A DNA stretch of 64,000 nucleotides. Origin: Micromonospora sp. WMMD961. Its GTDB lineage: Bacteria; Actinomycetota; Actinomycetes; Mycobacteriales; Micromonosporaceae. The number at the start of each line of letters is the position of its first letter. The stretch's first letter is position 1. The stretch spans positions 4,561,501-4,625,500 of the forward strand of contig NZ_JARUBJ010000002.1 in the NCBI RefSeq assembly GCF_029626145.1, written 5' to 3'. Under the pieces are notes generated by a model. That model was given only the letters and a program-made list of their open reading frames with translations. It was not told where the DNA came from and did not search any database. This document shows, piece by piece, positions 7,928-16,228 of this stretch. The position numbers were made by a program, and so were the translations under genes.

Positions 7928-10900
7928 ATGCACAGAGCTGGTCGAGGATCGACACGGAGATTGGGCCTGCTGGTGACAGCGGCGCTCGCGGTCTCAACCG
8001 GGCTTCTCGGCGCACCCGCGCGCGCCGCCGAGCCGGTGGCCGCCACACTGAACGCCGGGCAGACCGTCCGCTCCCCCGACGGGACGGTGGGCGTCGCCGT
8101 CAGCGATGACGGTGGACGGCTCTCGTACAGCGTGACCAACCGTGGGAAGGTCGTCGTCGGCGCCTCCGGTCTCGGCCTCGACCTCGCCGGACGTCCCAGC
8201 CTCACCGAGGCGATGAGCGTCGTCTCCGTGCGACGTCGCACCATCGACGAGACGTGGAAACCGCTCTGGGGCACGGACGGCACCGTCCGCAACCACGCTC
8301 GTGAGCTCACGGTCCACGCCGTGCAGGCAGGTACGGGCTTCCGTCTGGACGTCGTCGTGCGGGTCTTCGACAACGGTGTCGGCATCCGTTACCACATCCC
8401 GGCCCAGCCAGGGGTGGACGACTACACGGTGACCGCCGAGCACACCGAGTTCACATTGGACCCGGCCGCGCGAAGCTGGTCGATCGCCGCCGGCAAGGAC
8501 TGGAACGCCGACGAGCAGCACTACCGCGACCAGCCCCTGTCGGCGGTGCCCACGGCGCAGACCCCCATCACGGTGGCCGCCGGAAAGACGTACCTGGTGG
8601 TGCACGAGGCCGACCTCACCGACTACCCGAGCATGACGCTGAAGGCGGTGCCAGGTCAGCCGGGACGGTTCTCCAGCGACCTGATCAGCCTCCCGGACGG
8701 CACGAAGGCAAAGCTGCGCGGCGACTTCTCCACCCCGTGGCGCACCCTGACCATCGGGGAGCGCCCGGGTGACCTGGCCGAGTCCCACCTGATCGAGAAC
8801 CTCAACGACCCGTGCGCGATCTGCGCCGACGACACGTCGTGGATCAAGCCGGCCAGCTACGTCGGCGTGTGGTGGGAGTTGCAGCGCCGCCAGACCACCT
8901 GGACGTACGGGCCGACCCACGGCGCGACCACCGCCCGACTCCGGCAGTACGTCGACCTGGCCAAGCAGGCCGGCGCCAAGTTCGTGCTGGCCGAGGGGTG
9001 GAACACGAACGCCGGTGGTAACTGGGCGAACCAGGACTTCCTCACCCCGCAGCCGGACTTCGACCTGCCCGCGGTGCTCGACTACGCCGAGCAGAACGGC
9101 GTCGAGTTCATCGCGCACAACGAGACCCGGGGCGACGTCGACTACTACGACCAGCACCTTGAGGAGATCTTCTCCCGCTACGAGGAACTCGGCATCCACG
9201 CCATCAAGACCGGCTACGCCACCAAGTTCCTGCTGGGCGGGGTGAACCGCAGTCACTTCGACCAGGAGGCGGTACGCCACTACCAGCGGGTGATCGACAC
9301 CGCGGCCCGACACCGCATCACGATCAACGCCCACGAGTCGATCAAGCCGACCGGCCTGGCCCGCACCTACCCCAACATGATGAGCGGCGAGGGCGTCGCG
9401 GGGATGGAGCAGCAGAACTACAAGGGCGCGAACGGGAACCCGCCGGCGCAGGCCACCATCCTGCCGTTCACCCGGTTCATGGGCGGACCGGCCGACTACA
9501 CCCCCGGCGTGCTCAACGTGACCTGGGATCCGGCCAAGCTCGGCACCCGTGTCCAGACCACCTCCACCGCCCAGCTGGCGCTGTCCACGATCTTCTACAG
9601 CCCGTTGCAGATGCTCGCGGACACCCCCGAGAACTACGCCGCGCACCCCGGCTTCGCGTACCTGAAGGACCTACCGACCTCCTGGGACGAGAGCCGGGTG
9701 CTCGACAGCGCCATCGGTGACTACACCACGACGGCCCGCCGGCACGGCGACACCTGGTACGTCGGTGCGATCACCGACGAGAACGACCGGACTCTCCCGG
9801 TGCCGCTGTCGTTCCTGTCTCGTGGTTCGTACGTGGCGGAGATCTACGCCGACGCCGCCGAGACGACCTGGCGCACGAACCCGCTGCCCGTCGAGATCAG
9901 CCGGGTTCTCGTCCGCCCGTCGACGGAACTCAGCATGTCCCTGGTCGCCGGAGGTGGCCAGGCCATCCGGATCCGGCCCGCCTCCGAGGAGGATCTGCGT
10001 GACCTCGACTGGTACGCCGCACCCCGGGCACGGTTCGGCGTCGCCGAGGCCACGTTGGACGCGGCCACGCAGCGGCTGACCGTGACCGCGCCGCTCACCA
10101 ACGCCGGCAGCACCGTGTCGGCCCTTCCCGCCCAGGTGTTCGTCGACGGTCGCGCCGTCGGCGACACCCGGACCGTTCGCGTCGCCGGTACGGCGAGCAC
10201 CACTGTCGAGCTGACCCTGCCGGCAACCCAGGTCCCCGACCAGGACTTCAGGGTTGCCGTCGGCGCGCCCACCGGTGCGCACGGCAAGCAGGTCCGGGTG
10301 CCGCAGACCCGGTCCGTGCAGAAGCTCCTCCAACAACTGCACCGGTCCGGCGACGTGACCCAGTCGGCGCTCGGCACGCTCCAACAGCGGGCGACCCAGG
10401 CCGAGTCCGAGCTGAGCAGCGGCGACGTGACCGGTCGGCTGCGCGCGCTGCAGAACCTCCGCCTGGACCTCTACCGCCAGCCGGTGGCCGAGGTGACCGT
10501 CACGGCGCGTACCGCGATCGACGACCTGCTCACCGTCCGACTCGGGCCTCCGCGCGGCCTCCTCGCCATCGCACGCAACGTGCGGCTGGCCGCAGACGAC
10601 CAGACGATCGCCCCGGCGCTGGCCCGGCAACTCGTGGCCGAGATCGCGAGCGCGGCCCGATCGGCTTCGGCGAACGACACCGCCGCCGTGCGGACGGCTC
10701 TCGACCAGTTCGAGGCCCTCGTCACGGCCGCTGCGGCCACACAGATCGACCCGGAGGTCGCGGCGACGCTGCTCGCCTCCACCGCCGCGCTCACCGCCGG
10801 GCCGAGCACCCTCCAGGCCGAGGCCGCGCAACTGCTCGGTGAGGCCTGCCTGCGTACCAATCACGCCGGGTACACCGGCACCGGCTTCGTGGCCTGCCTG

Positions 10901-11206
10901 AAAACCCAGAACAGCGGCGTACGGTTCACCGCCGCGGTCACCGGCGACGGCGACTACCTGGTGCGGGTCCGGTACGGCAACGCGATGGGTGCCACCCAGA
11001 CCATGACGCTTCGCAGCGGGACGGCATCGACGCAGATCGCGATGCCGACCCTGCCGACCTGGCCGACCTGGTCCGAGCAGACCGTGAAGCTGCCGATTGC
11101 GCGGGGCGACTCGGTCGACCTCGTGTTCGGCCCCACCGACAACGGCAACGTCAACGTCGACGCGATCACTCTCGAACCCGACCTCGGAGTCGTCAGGACG
11201 TCGTGA
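7928..11206 (+). CDS. Secreted glycoside hydrolase family 97 enzyme with C-terminal CBM-like domain
   Basis: 1092 residues with a signal peptide (RRLGLLVTAALAVSTGLLG, cleavage near ARA-AEP at 34). GH97 N-domain about 36-290, a (beta/alpha)8 catalytic domain 290-590 (VGVWWELQRRQTTW, FVLAEGWN, INAHESIKPTG, RTYPNMMSGEGVAGMEQQNY) and a beta C-domain to about 690. IKTGY occupies the site where retaining GH97 enzymes have a nucleophile Asp; with Glu470 and Glu494 in place of the SusB glutamates this suggests an inverting alpha-glucosidase-type enzyme. Then come a CARDB-like segment (695-790), a helical spacer and a CBM6/35-like domain (965-1088). Acts outside the cell on alpha-glucans or alpha-glycosides. 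Confidence 0.9.
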   Translation: MHRAGRGSTRRLGLLVTAALAVSTGLLGAPARAAEPVAATLNAGQTVRSPDGTVGVAVSDDGGRLSYSVTNRGKVVVGASGLGLDLAGRPSLTEAMSVVSVRRRTIDETWKPLWGTDGTVRNHARELTVHAVQAGTGFRLDVVVRVFDNGVGIRYHIPAQPGVDDYTVTAEHTEFTLDPAARSWSIAAGKDWNADEQHYRDQPLSAVPTAQTPITVAAGKTYLVVHEADLTDYPSMTLKAVPGQPGRFSSDLISLPDGTKAKLRGDFSTPWRTLTIGERPGDLAESHLIENLNDPCAICADDTSWIKPASYVGVWWELQRRQTTWTYGPTHGATTARLRQYVDLAKQAGAKFVLAEGWNTNAGGNWANQDFLTPQPDFDLPAVLDYAEQNGVEFIAHNETRGDVDYYDQHLEEIFSRYEELGIHAIKTGYATKFLLGGVNRSHFDQEAVRHYQRVIDTAARHRITINAHESIKPTGLARTYPNMMSGEGVAGMEQQNYKGANGNPPAQATILPFTRFMGGPADYTPGVLNVTWDPAKLGTRVQTTSTAQLALSTIFYSPLQMLADTPENYAAHPGFAYLKDLPTSWDESRVLDSAIGDYTTTARRHGDTWYVGAITDENDRTLPVPLSFLSRGSYVAEIYADAAETTWRTNPLPVEISRVLVRPSTELSMSLVAGGGQAIRIRPASEEDLRDLDWYAAPRARFGVAEATLDAATQRLTVTAPLTNAGSTVSALPAQVFVDGRAVGDTRTVRVAGTASTTVELTLPATQVPDQDFRVAVGAPTGAHGKQVRVPQTRSVQKLLQQLHRSGDVTQSALGTLQQRATQAESELSSGDVTGRLRALQNLRLDLYRQPVAEVTVTARTAIDDLLTVRLGPPRGLLAIARNVRLAADDQTIAPALARQLVAEIASAARSASANDTAAVRTALDQFEALVTAAAATQIDPEVAATLLASTAALTAGPSTLQAEAAQLLGEACLRTNHAGYTGTGFVACLKTQNSGVRFTAAVTGDGDYLVRVRYGNAMGATQTMTLRSGTASTQIAMPTLPTWPTWSEQTVKLPIARGDSVDLVFGPTDNGNVNVDAITLEPDLGVVRTS

Positions 11207-11224
11207 ACCGGCACCGCCGATGAT

Positions 11225-11293
11225 CCACTCGGCTTCGAGGATGTCGCGGTAACGGGTCGTTCCGAACACTCCGACATCGGCGAAGCCGAGTGG
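11225..11293. terminator. Long imperfect inverted repeat between convergent genes
   Basis: CCACTCGGCTTCG (11225-11237) is perfectly complementary to CGAAGCCGAGTGG (11281-11293), and inside it GATGTCG (11240-11246) pairs with CGACATC (11272-11278). The arms of 22 bases have one 2x2 mismatch and a 25-base loop. It sits between the stops of the GH97 gene and cadI, so it may act as a bidirectional terminator; it is longer than a typical one and could be a mobile remnant. Confidence 0.5.
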
Positions 11294-11305
11294 GTCAGGC
11301 CGATC

Positions 11306-11743
11306 TCAGGCCACGTCCGGCGCGCGTGTCGGCCCGCCGCACCTACACGCCTCTGCGCTCGACTTCGTGAGGACGTCGGCGTCGGCCTTGACGGTGTAGA
11401 CCTCCCAGGGCTCACCGCCGGGGCCACGTACCCACACCTTGTCCTGAAGGGCGTAGCAACATTCGGTGTCGTTCTCCTCCAGCGTGATGAGGCCGGACCC
11501 GGCGAGACGCCTGGTGGCCGCGTTGACGTCGTCGGTGGAGAACACCTCCACACCCAGGTGGTCCATGACCGTGGGCTGCCCTTGCTCACCCTCGATGAGG
11601 ACGAGCTTCAGGGGCGGGTTCTCCACGGCGAAGTTGGCGTAGCCGGGTCGACGCTTGGCCGGCTCGACGCCGAACAGGTTCGAGTAGAAGACGACCGAAC
11701 CTTCGAGGTCGGAGACGCGAAGGGCGAGTTGGACGCGGGACAT
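11306..11743 (-). CDS. cadI: CadI/ArsI-type VOC protein (C-As lyase-like)
   Basis: 145-residue vicinal-oxygen-chelate protein closely resembling mycobacterial CadI and ArsI, enzymes that cleave the C-As bond of trivalent organoarsenicals. Seen: MSRVQLALRVSDLE, YANFAVENPPLKLVL, the metal-ligand His in DHLGVEVFS, a vicinal cysteine pair in TECCYALQDKVWV and the C-terminal Glu in GGEPWEVYTV. The ATG at 11743 follows the ribosome-binding site GGAGGT; the open frame continues upstream without support. Divergent from arsR-aqpS-arsC with the ArsR site between them, so probably arsenite- or cadmium-induced. Confidence 0.9.
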   Translation of the reverse strand: MSRVQLALRVSDLEGSVVFYSNLFGVEPAKRRPGYANFAVENPPLKLVLIEGEQGQPTVMDHLGVEVFSTDDVNAATRRLAGSGLITLEENDTECCYALQDKVWVRGPGGEPWEVYTVKADADVLTKSSAEACRCGGPTRAPDVA

Positions 11744-11762
11744 GGGACACCTCCTGCTGGGG

Positions 11763-11833
11763 CTACCTTGCTGTCTAGATGGATTTCGAAGCAGGCCCAC
11801 TGTTGCACTCTGTTTTGATATCTGTCAAGGTAG
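11763..11833. promoter_or_regulatory. Candidate ArsR operators in the cadI/arsR divergent promoter
   Basis: TTGA-TATCTG-TCAA (11815-11828) is an ArsR-type inverted repeat ending 9 bases before the arsR ATG. In addition CTACCTTG (11763-11770) and CAAGGTAG (11826-11833) are perfect complements 55 bases apart, giving one site near each start. The placement fits one repressor controlling both directions. Confidence 0.55.
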
Positions 11834-11837
11834 AGGA

Positions 11838-12191
11838 ATGTCAAAACAAGCTGTGCCGGTCGCCTGCTGCGCTCCGCTGGCGGTCCGCCCGATGGAGGCC
11901 GATCAGGCGGCGGTGGTCGCGCCGATGTTCAAGGCCCTCGGCGATCCGGTCCGGCTGCGGCTGATGTCGATGATCGCGTCGGTGCCGGAGATGTGCGTGT
12001 GCGATCTGACCCCGGCATTCGACCTGTCCGGGCCGACGATCTCCCATCACCTCAAGGTGCTGCGGGAGGCCGGCCTGGTCGACTCGGAGCGTCGCGGCAC
12101 CTGGGTCTGGTACAGGGTCAGGCCCGAGGCGTTCCGTCAGCTCGGCGCGCTGCTCGACCTACCCACCACGACCGCGCCGGTCGACGCGTGA
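11838..12191 (+). CDS. arsR: ArsR family arsenic-responsive repressor
   Basis: 117-residue winged-helix repressor. A vicinal Cys pair near the N-terminus (VACCAPLAVRP) and CVCDLTPAF at the start of the helix-turn-helix region are candidate As(III) ligands; the recognition segment is SGPTISHHLKVLREAGLV. The ATG at 11838 with upstream GAGG gives the family-typical length; the frame continues upstream but would run through the operator. First gene of arsR-aqpS-arsC: the stop overlaps the next start (GTGA). Confidence 0.92.
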   Translation: MSKQAVPVACCAPLAVRPMEADQAAVVAPMFKALGDPVRLRLMSMIASVPEMCVCDLTPAFDLSGPTISHHLKVLREAGLVDSERRGTWVWYRVRPEAFRQLGALLDLPTTTAPVDA

Positions 12192-12925
12192 GGCTCACCC
12201 TCGCCCGGCGCGCCTCGGCCGAGTTCGCCGGCACGGCACTGCTGGTCGCCGCCGTGGTCGGCTCCGGCATCGCCGCGGCTCGGATGTCGCCCGGTGACGT
12301 CGGCCTCCAGCTTCTGGAGAACGCGATCGCCACGGCGTTCGCGCTGGGAGCGCTGATCCTGATGTTCGGGCCGGTCTCGGGCGCGCACCTCAACCCCGTC
12401 GTGTCCGCCGTCGACTGGTGGCTCGGCCGACGTACCGGAACAGGTTTGGCCGGCTCGGACCTTGCCGCCTACGCCGCCGCGCAGACGACCGGCGCGATCG
12501 GCGGATGCGTGCTGGCGAACCTCATGTTCGATCTGCCGGCCGTCGCCTGGTCGCAGACCGACCGCAGGGGCGGGAACCTGTGGCTGGCCGAGGTCGTCGC
12601 CACCGCTGGTCTCGTCGTCCTGGTCTTCGCCCTCGCCCGTACCGGACGGACCTCGGCCGCGCCTGCTGCCGTTGGCGCCTACATCGGGGCGGCCTACTGG
12701 TTCACCTCGTCCACGTCCTTCGCCAATCCCGCCGTCACCATTGGCCGGACCTTCACCGACACCTTCGCCGGCATCACCCCTGCCTCGGTGCCCGGTTTCG
12801 TGACCGCCCAACTCGTCGGCGGGCTGCTCGCCGTCGCCGCCCTGGCCGCCTGGTATCCCGGTGCCGGGCACGCTGCCGACGCCGTCCTCATGCCCCGACT
12901 AGCACAGGATTCCGATACGCGATGA
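12188..12925 (+). CDS. aqpS: Aquaglyceroporin (AqpS-type, arsenical channel)
   Basis: 245-residue MIP-family channel with about six membrane helices and two half-helix motifs: HLNPVVSAVDW (an NPV variant) and FANPAVTIGRTF (canonical NPA). GTG start overlapping the arsR stop and ATGA overlap with arsC. In Sinorhizobium an AqpS/ArsC pair replaces an arsenite pump: arsenate is reduced and As(III) leaves through the channel. The same logic is inferred here because no arsB or acr3 gene is present in the window. Confidence 0.88.
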   Translation: MRLTLARRASAEFAGTALLVAAVVGSGIAAARMSPGDVGLQLLENAIATAFALGALILMFGPVSGAHLNPVVSAVDWWLGRRTGTGLAGSDLAAYAAAQTTGAIGGCVLANLMFDLPAVAWSQTDRRGGNLWLAEVVATAGLVVLVFALARTGRTSAAPAAVGAYIGAAYWFTSSTSFANPAVTIGRTFTDTFAGITPASVPGFVTAQLVGGLLAVAALAAWYPGAGHAADAVLMPRLAQDSDTR

Positions 12926-13335
12926 GCGACAAGCCTTCCGTTCTGTTCGTCTGTGTCCACAACGCCGGCCGCTCCCAGATGGCCGCCGGCTGGCTTCGAC
13001 ACCTCGCCGGCGACACCATCGAGGTCCGCTCCGCCGGCAGCGAACCCGCCGACCAACTCAACCCCGTCGCCGTCCAGGCCATGCGCGAGGTCGGCATCGA
13101 CATCACCGGCCGAATCCCGGTACGGCTCACCTGGGACACCGCCGAGACCAGCGACGTCATCGTCACCATGGGCTGCGGCGACACCTGCCCCGTCTTCCCC
13201 GGCAAACGCTACGAGGACTGGAAGCTCACCGACCCGGCCGGGCAACCCCTGGACGTCGTCCGCGAGATCCGCGACGACATCCGGGCCCGGGTCGCGGCTC
13301 TCGTCGCCGAACTGGACGGACACCGAGCCGCGTAG
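12922..13335 (+). CDS. arsC: Arsenate reductase, low-molecular-weight phosphatase fold
   Basis: 137-residue cytoplasmic reductase that converts arsenate to arsenite. The catalytic P-loop is FVCVHNAGRSQMAAG (CX5R), and the redox cysteines lie in MGCGDTCPVFPGKRYEDW (two Cys spaced by three residues), followed by the DP motif in LTDPAG. The reductant (thioredoxin or mycothiol/mycoredoxin) cannot be decided by eye. Last gene of the ars operon, followed by a hairpin. Confidence 0.92.
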   Translation: MSDKPSVLFVCVHNAGRSQMAAGWLRHLAGDTIEVRSAGSEPADQLNPVAVQAMREVGIDITGRIPVRLTWDTAETSDVIVTMGCGDTCPVFPGKRYEDWKLTDPAGQPLDVVREIRDDIRARVAALVAELDGHRAA

Positions 13336-13442
13336 GCGTCGCCGACAGCCGGGAGTCGTGAAGGTCCTGACTCGTTTACGGCATCAGGTCGATAGCACCC
13401 TCGTGTGACACCCGCCGCCACCCGCTCAATCCGACGGCAACC

Positions 13443-13462
13443 GGCGGGCGTCAACGCCCGCC
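13443..13462 (+). terminator. Hairpin after arsC
   Basis: GGCGGGCG-TCAA-CGCCCGCC, an 8-bp perfect stem with a 4-base loop, 107 bases after the arsC stop and facing a gene on the other strand. No T-run follows, as is common in high-GC actinomycetes. The rest of 13336-13592 holds no recognisable gene; a short open frame on the minus strand with a hydrophobic run (VVGPFVSIGVVVW) may be a decayed coding remnant. Confidence 0.55.
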
Positions 13463-13592
13463 AGACCACGACGCCGATGCTGACGAACGGTCCGACGACC
13501 GGCACGCTGCGGTCGACAGGGTCGAGGATCGTCGTGATCCGATCCGGGCTCGGCCCGACAAGAAGACGCGCCGGCGACGGGCCGGCCCGGCG

Positions 13593-14483
13593 TTAACGAC
13601 CCGGGCCGGCGGCGGAGGGGCGGTGACCGATGCGGGGGGCACGCACGGCTGACGCGGTGCCCGAGCCCGGCCGGAAGTCCCGGGCGGCAGCGGCCACCAT
13701 CTCGTCGGGATCGCGGGTGAGTGCCTCCCGGACGTGCGGCGGGACGACCTCGGAGGTTGCCATCGCCAGTCGGACCTGCACCGAGCGGTCGTCGACCAGG
13801 CGTTCCAGGTCAGCCTCGTCCAACTCGACAGCGCGGACCAGCGCGGCACGGACGTCGACCACCGGGTCCGCGGCGAGCGCGCTGCGTTGCGCGGAGGTCG
13901 TCCGCGGGTTGCGGGCAAGCCCCTTGCGTACGCGGGCGGTGCGATCGGCGAGCAGGGCGGTGATCACGTCGGGGTCGTGGGTGTGGGTGGCGAGTCGTTC
14001 GCGTACCTCGGGTGAGGCGTCGTCGATCAGCCGGGCGGCCAACTCGGGCTCCAGCTCGCGACTCTCGGCGAGGAGTCCGCGCAGCTCCTTGTCCGAGGCC
14101 TCCGACATCACCCGCCGGATCGACTCGTCACAGGCCGGGTTGCTGGCGACCGCCCAGCGCACCCAACGGTCGGCGTCCTTGACGAGGCGCATGAGGTTGC
14201 CGACCGAGGAGGACGGGTTCCTCGCCACCGCCTCACGGACCTGACGATCGTGGTCCCTGGTCAGCGGTCGCAGGGCCTGCGCGGGGGCGTCGGGCCGAGC
14301 GGCGACCGTCTTGCGGACCACTGCCGACGGGTCGGACGCCAGGTCGATCAGGGTCATCTGCGGCGTGGTGGGGTCCTGCGCGAGGGCGAGCCGAGCGTCA
14401 GCGTCGCCACCGATCGGACGGTGGTCGGTGCTGCCGGGCCCGCGGTGCCGGTCGGCTGCGCCGACGTCCTGCTGTTTCCCCAT
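13593..14483 (-). CDS. Leucine-rich-repeat-variant (LRV/HEAT-like) repeat protein
   Basis: 296 residues with no signal peptide or membrane segment. From about residue 30 it is built of helical repeats of roughly 24 residues with the pattern LA-DP-VRxxVA-RP/NP (for example ASDPSAVVRKTVAARPDAP, TRDHDRQVREAVARNPSSS, VKDADRWVRWAVASNPACD). These resemble LRV or HEAT-like repeats forming an alpha-solenoid for protein binding. The N-terminal 25 residues are polar and low complexity. Partner unknown. Neighbours (arsC, SDR) give no clue. Confidence 0.72.
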   Translation of the reverse strand: MGKQQDVGAADRHRGPGSTDHRPIGGDADARLALAQDPTTPQMTLIDLASDPSAVVRKTVAARPDAPAQALRPLTRDHDRQVREAVARNPSSSVGNLMRLVKDADRWVRWAVASNPACDESIRRVMSEASDKELRGLLAESRELEPELAARLIDDASPEVRERLATHTHDPDVITALLADRTARVRKGLARNPRTTSAQRSALAADPVVDVRAALVRAVELDEADLERLVDDRSVQVRLAMATSEVVPPHVREALTRDPDEMVAAAARDFRPGSGTASAVRAPRIGHRPSAAGPGR

Positions 14484-14495
14484 CGCGCAATCATG

Positions 14496-15269
14496 TCACG
14501 CACCCGATGTGACGCTGGCGGGCGCGGGTAGTCGCAGGCCGGACATGCCTCCGTCCACCGCCAGCGACGTGCCGGTCACCGACCCGGTCGCGGGCGAGGC
14601 GAGGTAGACGACTGCGGCGGCGACCTCGTCGGCGGTCACCAGGCGGCCGGTCGGCTGGCGGGCGGCCAGTTGCCGCCTCTCCGCCGTCGGATCGGCCGCC
14701 CCGGCGAGGAGGCGGGCCACCCACGGGGTGTCGACGGTGCCGGGGGCGACACAGTTGACCCGGACCCCCTCGGTCACCAGGTCGGCGGCCATGGCGAGGG
14801 TGAGGGCGTGCACGGCGCCCTTCGACGCCGAATACAACGCGCGTCGGGGCAGGCCGACGGTCGCCGCGATCGAGGAGACGTTGACGATCGCGGCGGACGA
14901 CGACCGGCGCAGGTACGGCAGGGCGACGGCGCTCGTGCGGGCCACGCCGGAGACGTTGACGTCGAGCACCCTGCTCCATTGCTCGTCGTCGTCCTCCTCC
15001 ACGGTGCCCACCGCTGAGACAGCGGCGTTGTTCACCAGAATGTCGACGCCGCCGAACACCTCCGCCACCGAGGCGAGGGCCGCGCTGACCGAGGACCGGT
15101 CGGCCACGTCCGTCGCGACCGCGTGCACCCGAGGGTCCTCGGACAGGCCCGAGATGTCCAGGTCCAGCACGCCGACCCGGGCGCCGGCGTCCAGGAACGC
15201 CCGTACGCAGGCGTTTCCGATGCCCGATCCTCCGCCGGTCACCACCGCCACCAGGCCGTCACACCGCAT
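14496..15269 (-). CDS. SDR dehydrogenase, probable 2-keto-3-deoxy-L-fuconate dehydrogenase type
   Basis: 257-residue classical short-chain dehydrogenase: TGGGSGIG cofactor motif near the N-terminus, NNAAVS, and the catalytic Ser/Tyr/Lys in NVSSIAATVGLPRRALYSASKGAV. The ATG at 15269 has the site AGGGAG just upstream; another ATG at 15287 shares a base with the stop of the FAH gene, so coupling is tight either way. Beside a 2,4-diketo-3-deoxy-L-fuconate-hydrolase-like gene and lutABC, a role in L-fucose or L-rhamnose acid oxidation is likely. SDR specificity is hard to read, so the substrate is inference from context. Confidence 0.72.
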   Translation of the reverse strand: MRCDGLVAVVTGGGSGIGNACVRAFLDAGARVGVLDLDISGLSEDPRVHAVATDVADRSSVSAALASVAEVFGGVDILVNNAAVSAVGTVEEDDDEQWSRVLDVNVSGVARTSAVALPYLRRSSSAAIVNVSSIAATVGLPRRALYSASKGAVHALTLAMAADLVTEGVRVNCVAPGTVDTPWVARLLAGAADPTAERRQLAARQPTGRLVTADEVAAAVVYLASPATGSVTGTSLAVDGGMSGLRLPAPASVTSGA

Positions 15270-15286
15270 GCTTCTCTCCCTTGCCA

Positions 15287-16126
15287 TCAGGCGTTCGCGA
15301 GCGGGCTGCGCTGACGCCCGAGGCCGTCGATCTCGACCTCCATCACGTCACCGGCGGTCAGGTACGGGAACCGGCCGGAGAGCGCCACCCCCTCCGGGGT
15401 GCCGGTGTTGATGACGTCGCCCGGGTCCAGGACGGTGTACTGGGACAGGTGCCAGACCAGGTGCGCCACGTCGAAGATCATGTCTTTGGTGCTGGAATCC
15501 TGCCGGGGCTCGCCGTTGACCCAGGAGCGCAGCCGAAGCGCCTGCGGGTCGTCGATCTCGTCGGCGGTGACCAGCCACGGCCCCAGCGGTTGGAACGTCT
15601 CGCAGGACTTGCCCTTCGACCACTGGCCGCCGGAGACGGCGAGTTGGAAGTCGCGCTCGGAGACGTCGTTGGAGAGCGCGTACCCGGCGATGTGGTCGAG
15701 GGCGTCGGCCGGTGAGGCGAGGTAGCGGGCCCGGCGGCCGATGACCACCGCCAACTCCACCTCCCAGTCGGCCTTCGTGGCGCCGCGCGGGATCAGGACC
15801 TCGTCGTACGGGCCGACGACCGTGTTGGGTGCCTTGTAGAAGATGATCGGCGCGGTCGGTGGTTCGGCACCCGACTCGGCGGCGTGCGCGGCGTAGTTCT
15901 GCCCGACGCAGAGCACCACCCCGGGGCGGGCGAGCGGCGCGCCGACCCGCTGGCCGGTGATGTCGACCTCGGGCAGGTCGGTGGCCTCGCGGATCCGCTG
16001 GACGCCGTCGCCGGCGAGGAACTCCCCGTCGATGTCGGCGGTGACCGACGAGAGGTCGAAGTGCCTCCCGTCGGCGAACAGCACTGGGCGTTCCCGCCCC
16101 ACGGGCCCGACGCGCATGAGCTTCAC
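15287..16126 (-). CDS. Fumarylacetoacetase-family hydrolase, probable 2,4-diketo-3-deoxy-L-fuconate hydrolase
   Basis: 279 residues, FAH fold. Metal ligands are visible: Glu pair in DWEVELAVVIG, Asp in YALSNDVSERDFQ, plus VLCVGQNYAAHAAE and the C-terminal NTGTPEGVALS. The SKGKSCETFQPLGPWLVT stretch is typical of the subgroup acting on acylpyruvates from deoxy-sugar acids, giving pyruvate and L-lactate. It forms an operon with the SDR downstream and is divergent from a GntR regulator; lutABC lies beyond that regulator. Other acylpyruvate substrates remain possible. Confidence 0.78.
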   Translation of the reverse strand: MKLMRVGPVGRERPVLFADGRHFDLSSVTADIDGEFLAGDGVQRIREATDLPEVDITGQRVGAPLARPGVVLCVGQNYAAHAAESGAEPPTAPIIFYKAPNTVVGPYDEVLIPRGATKADWEVELAVVIGRRARYLASPADALDHIAGYALSNDVSERDFQLAVSGGQWSKGKSCETFQPLGPWLVTADEIDDPQALRLRSWVNGEPRQDSSTKDMIFDVAHLVWHLSQYTVLDPGDVINTGTPEGVALSGRFPYLTAGDVMEVEIDGLGRQRSPLANA

Positions 16127-16155
16127 GAACCAACCTCCAGTGCGGTGAGCCTATT

Positions 16156-16165
16156 TCCTATAGGA
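16156..16165. promoter_or_regulatory. Candidate GntR/FCD operator TCCTATAGGA
   Basis: A perfect 10-bp palindrome, TCCTA-TAGGA, in the 102-base gap between the divergent FAH and GntR genes, 29 bases upstream of the FAH start and set in locally A/T-rich DNA. Position and symmetry suit the binding site of the neighbouring regulator. Confidence 0.55.
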
Positions 16166-16228
16166 TGCTGCCCTGTGCTGGTGTACCCGCTCACCTCAGC
16201 ACAGTCAAGGGGTTGTTGAGGAGACGAG

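Noticed and set aside
13209..13505. 98-codon minus-strand frame downstream of arsC with a hydrophobic run
   Set aside because: Half of it is antisense to arsC and the start is unsupported; at most a decayed remnant, noted with the hairpin.
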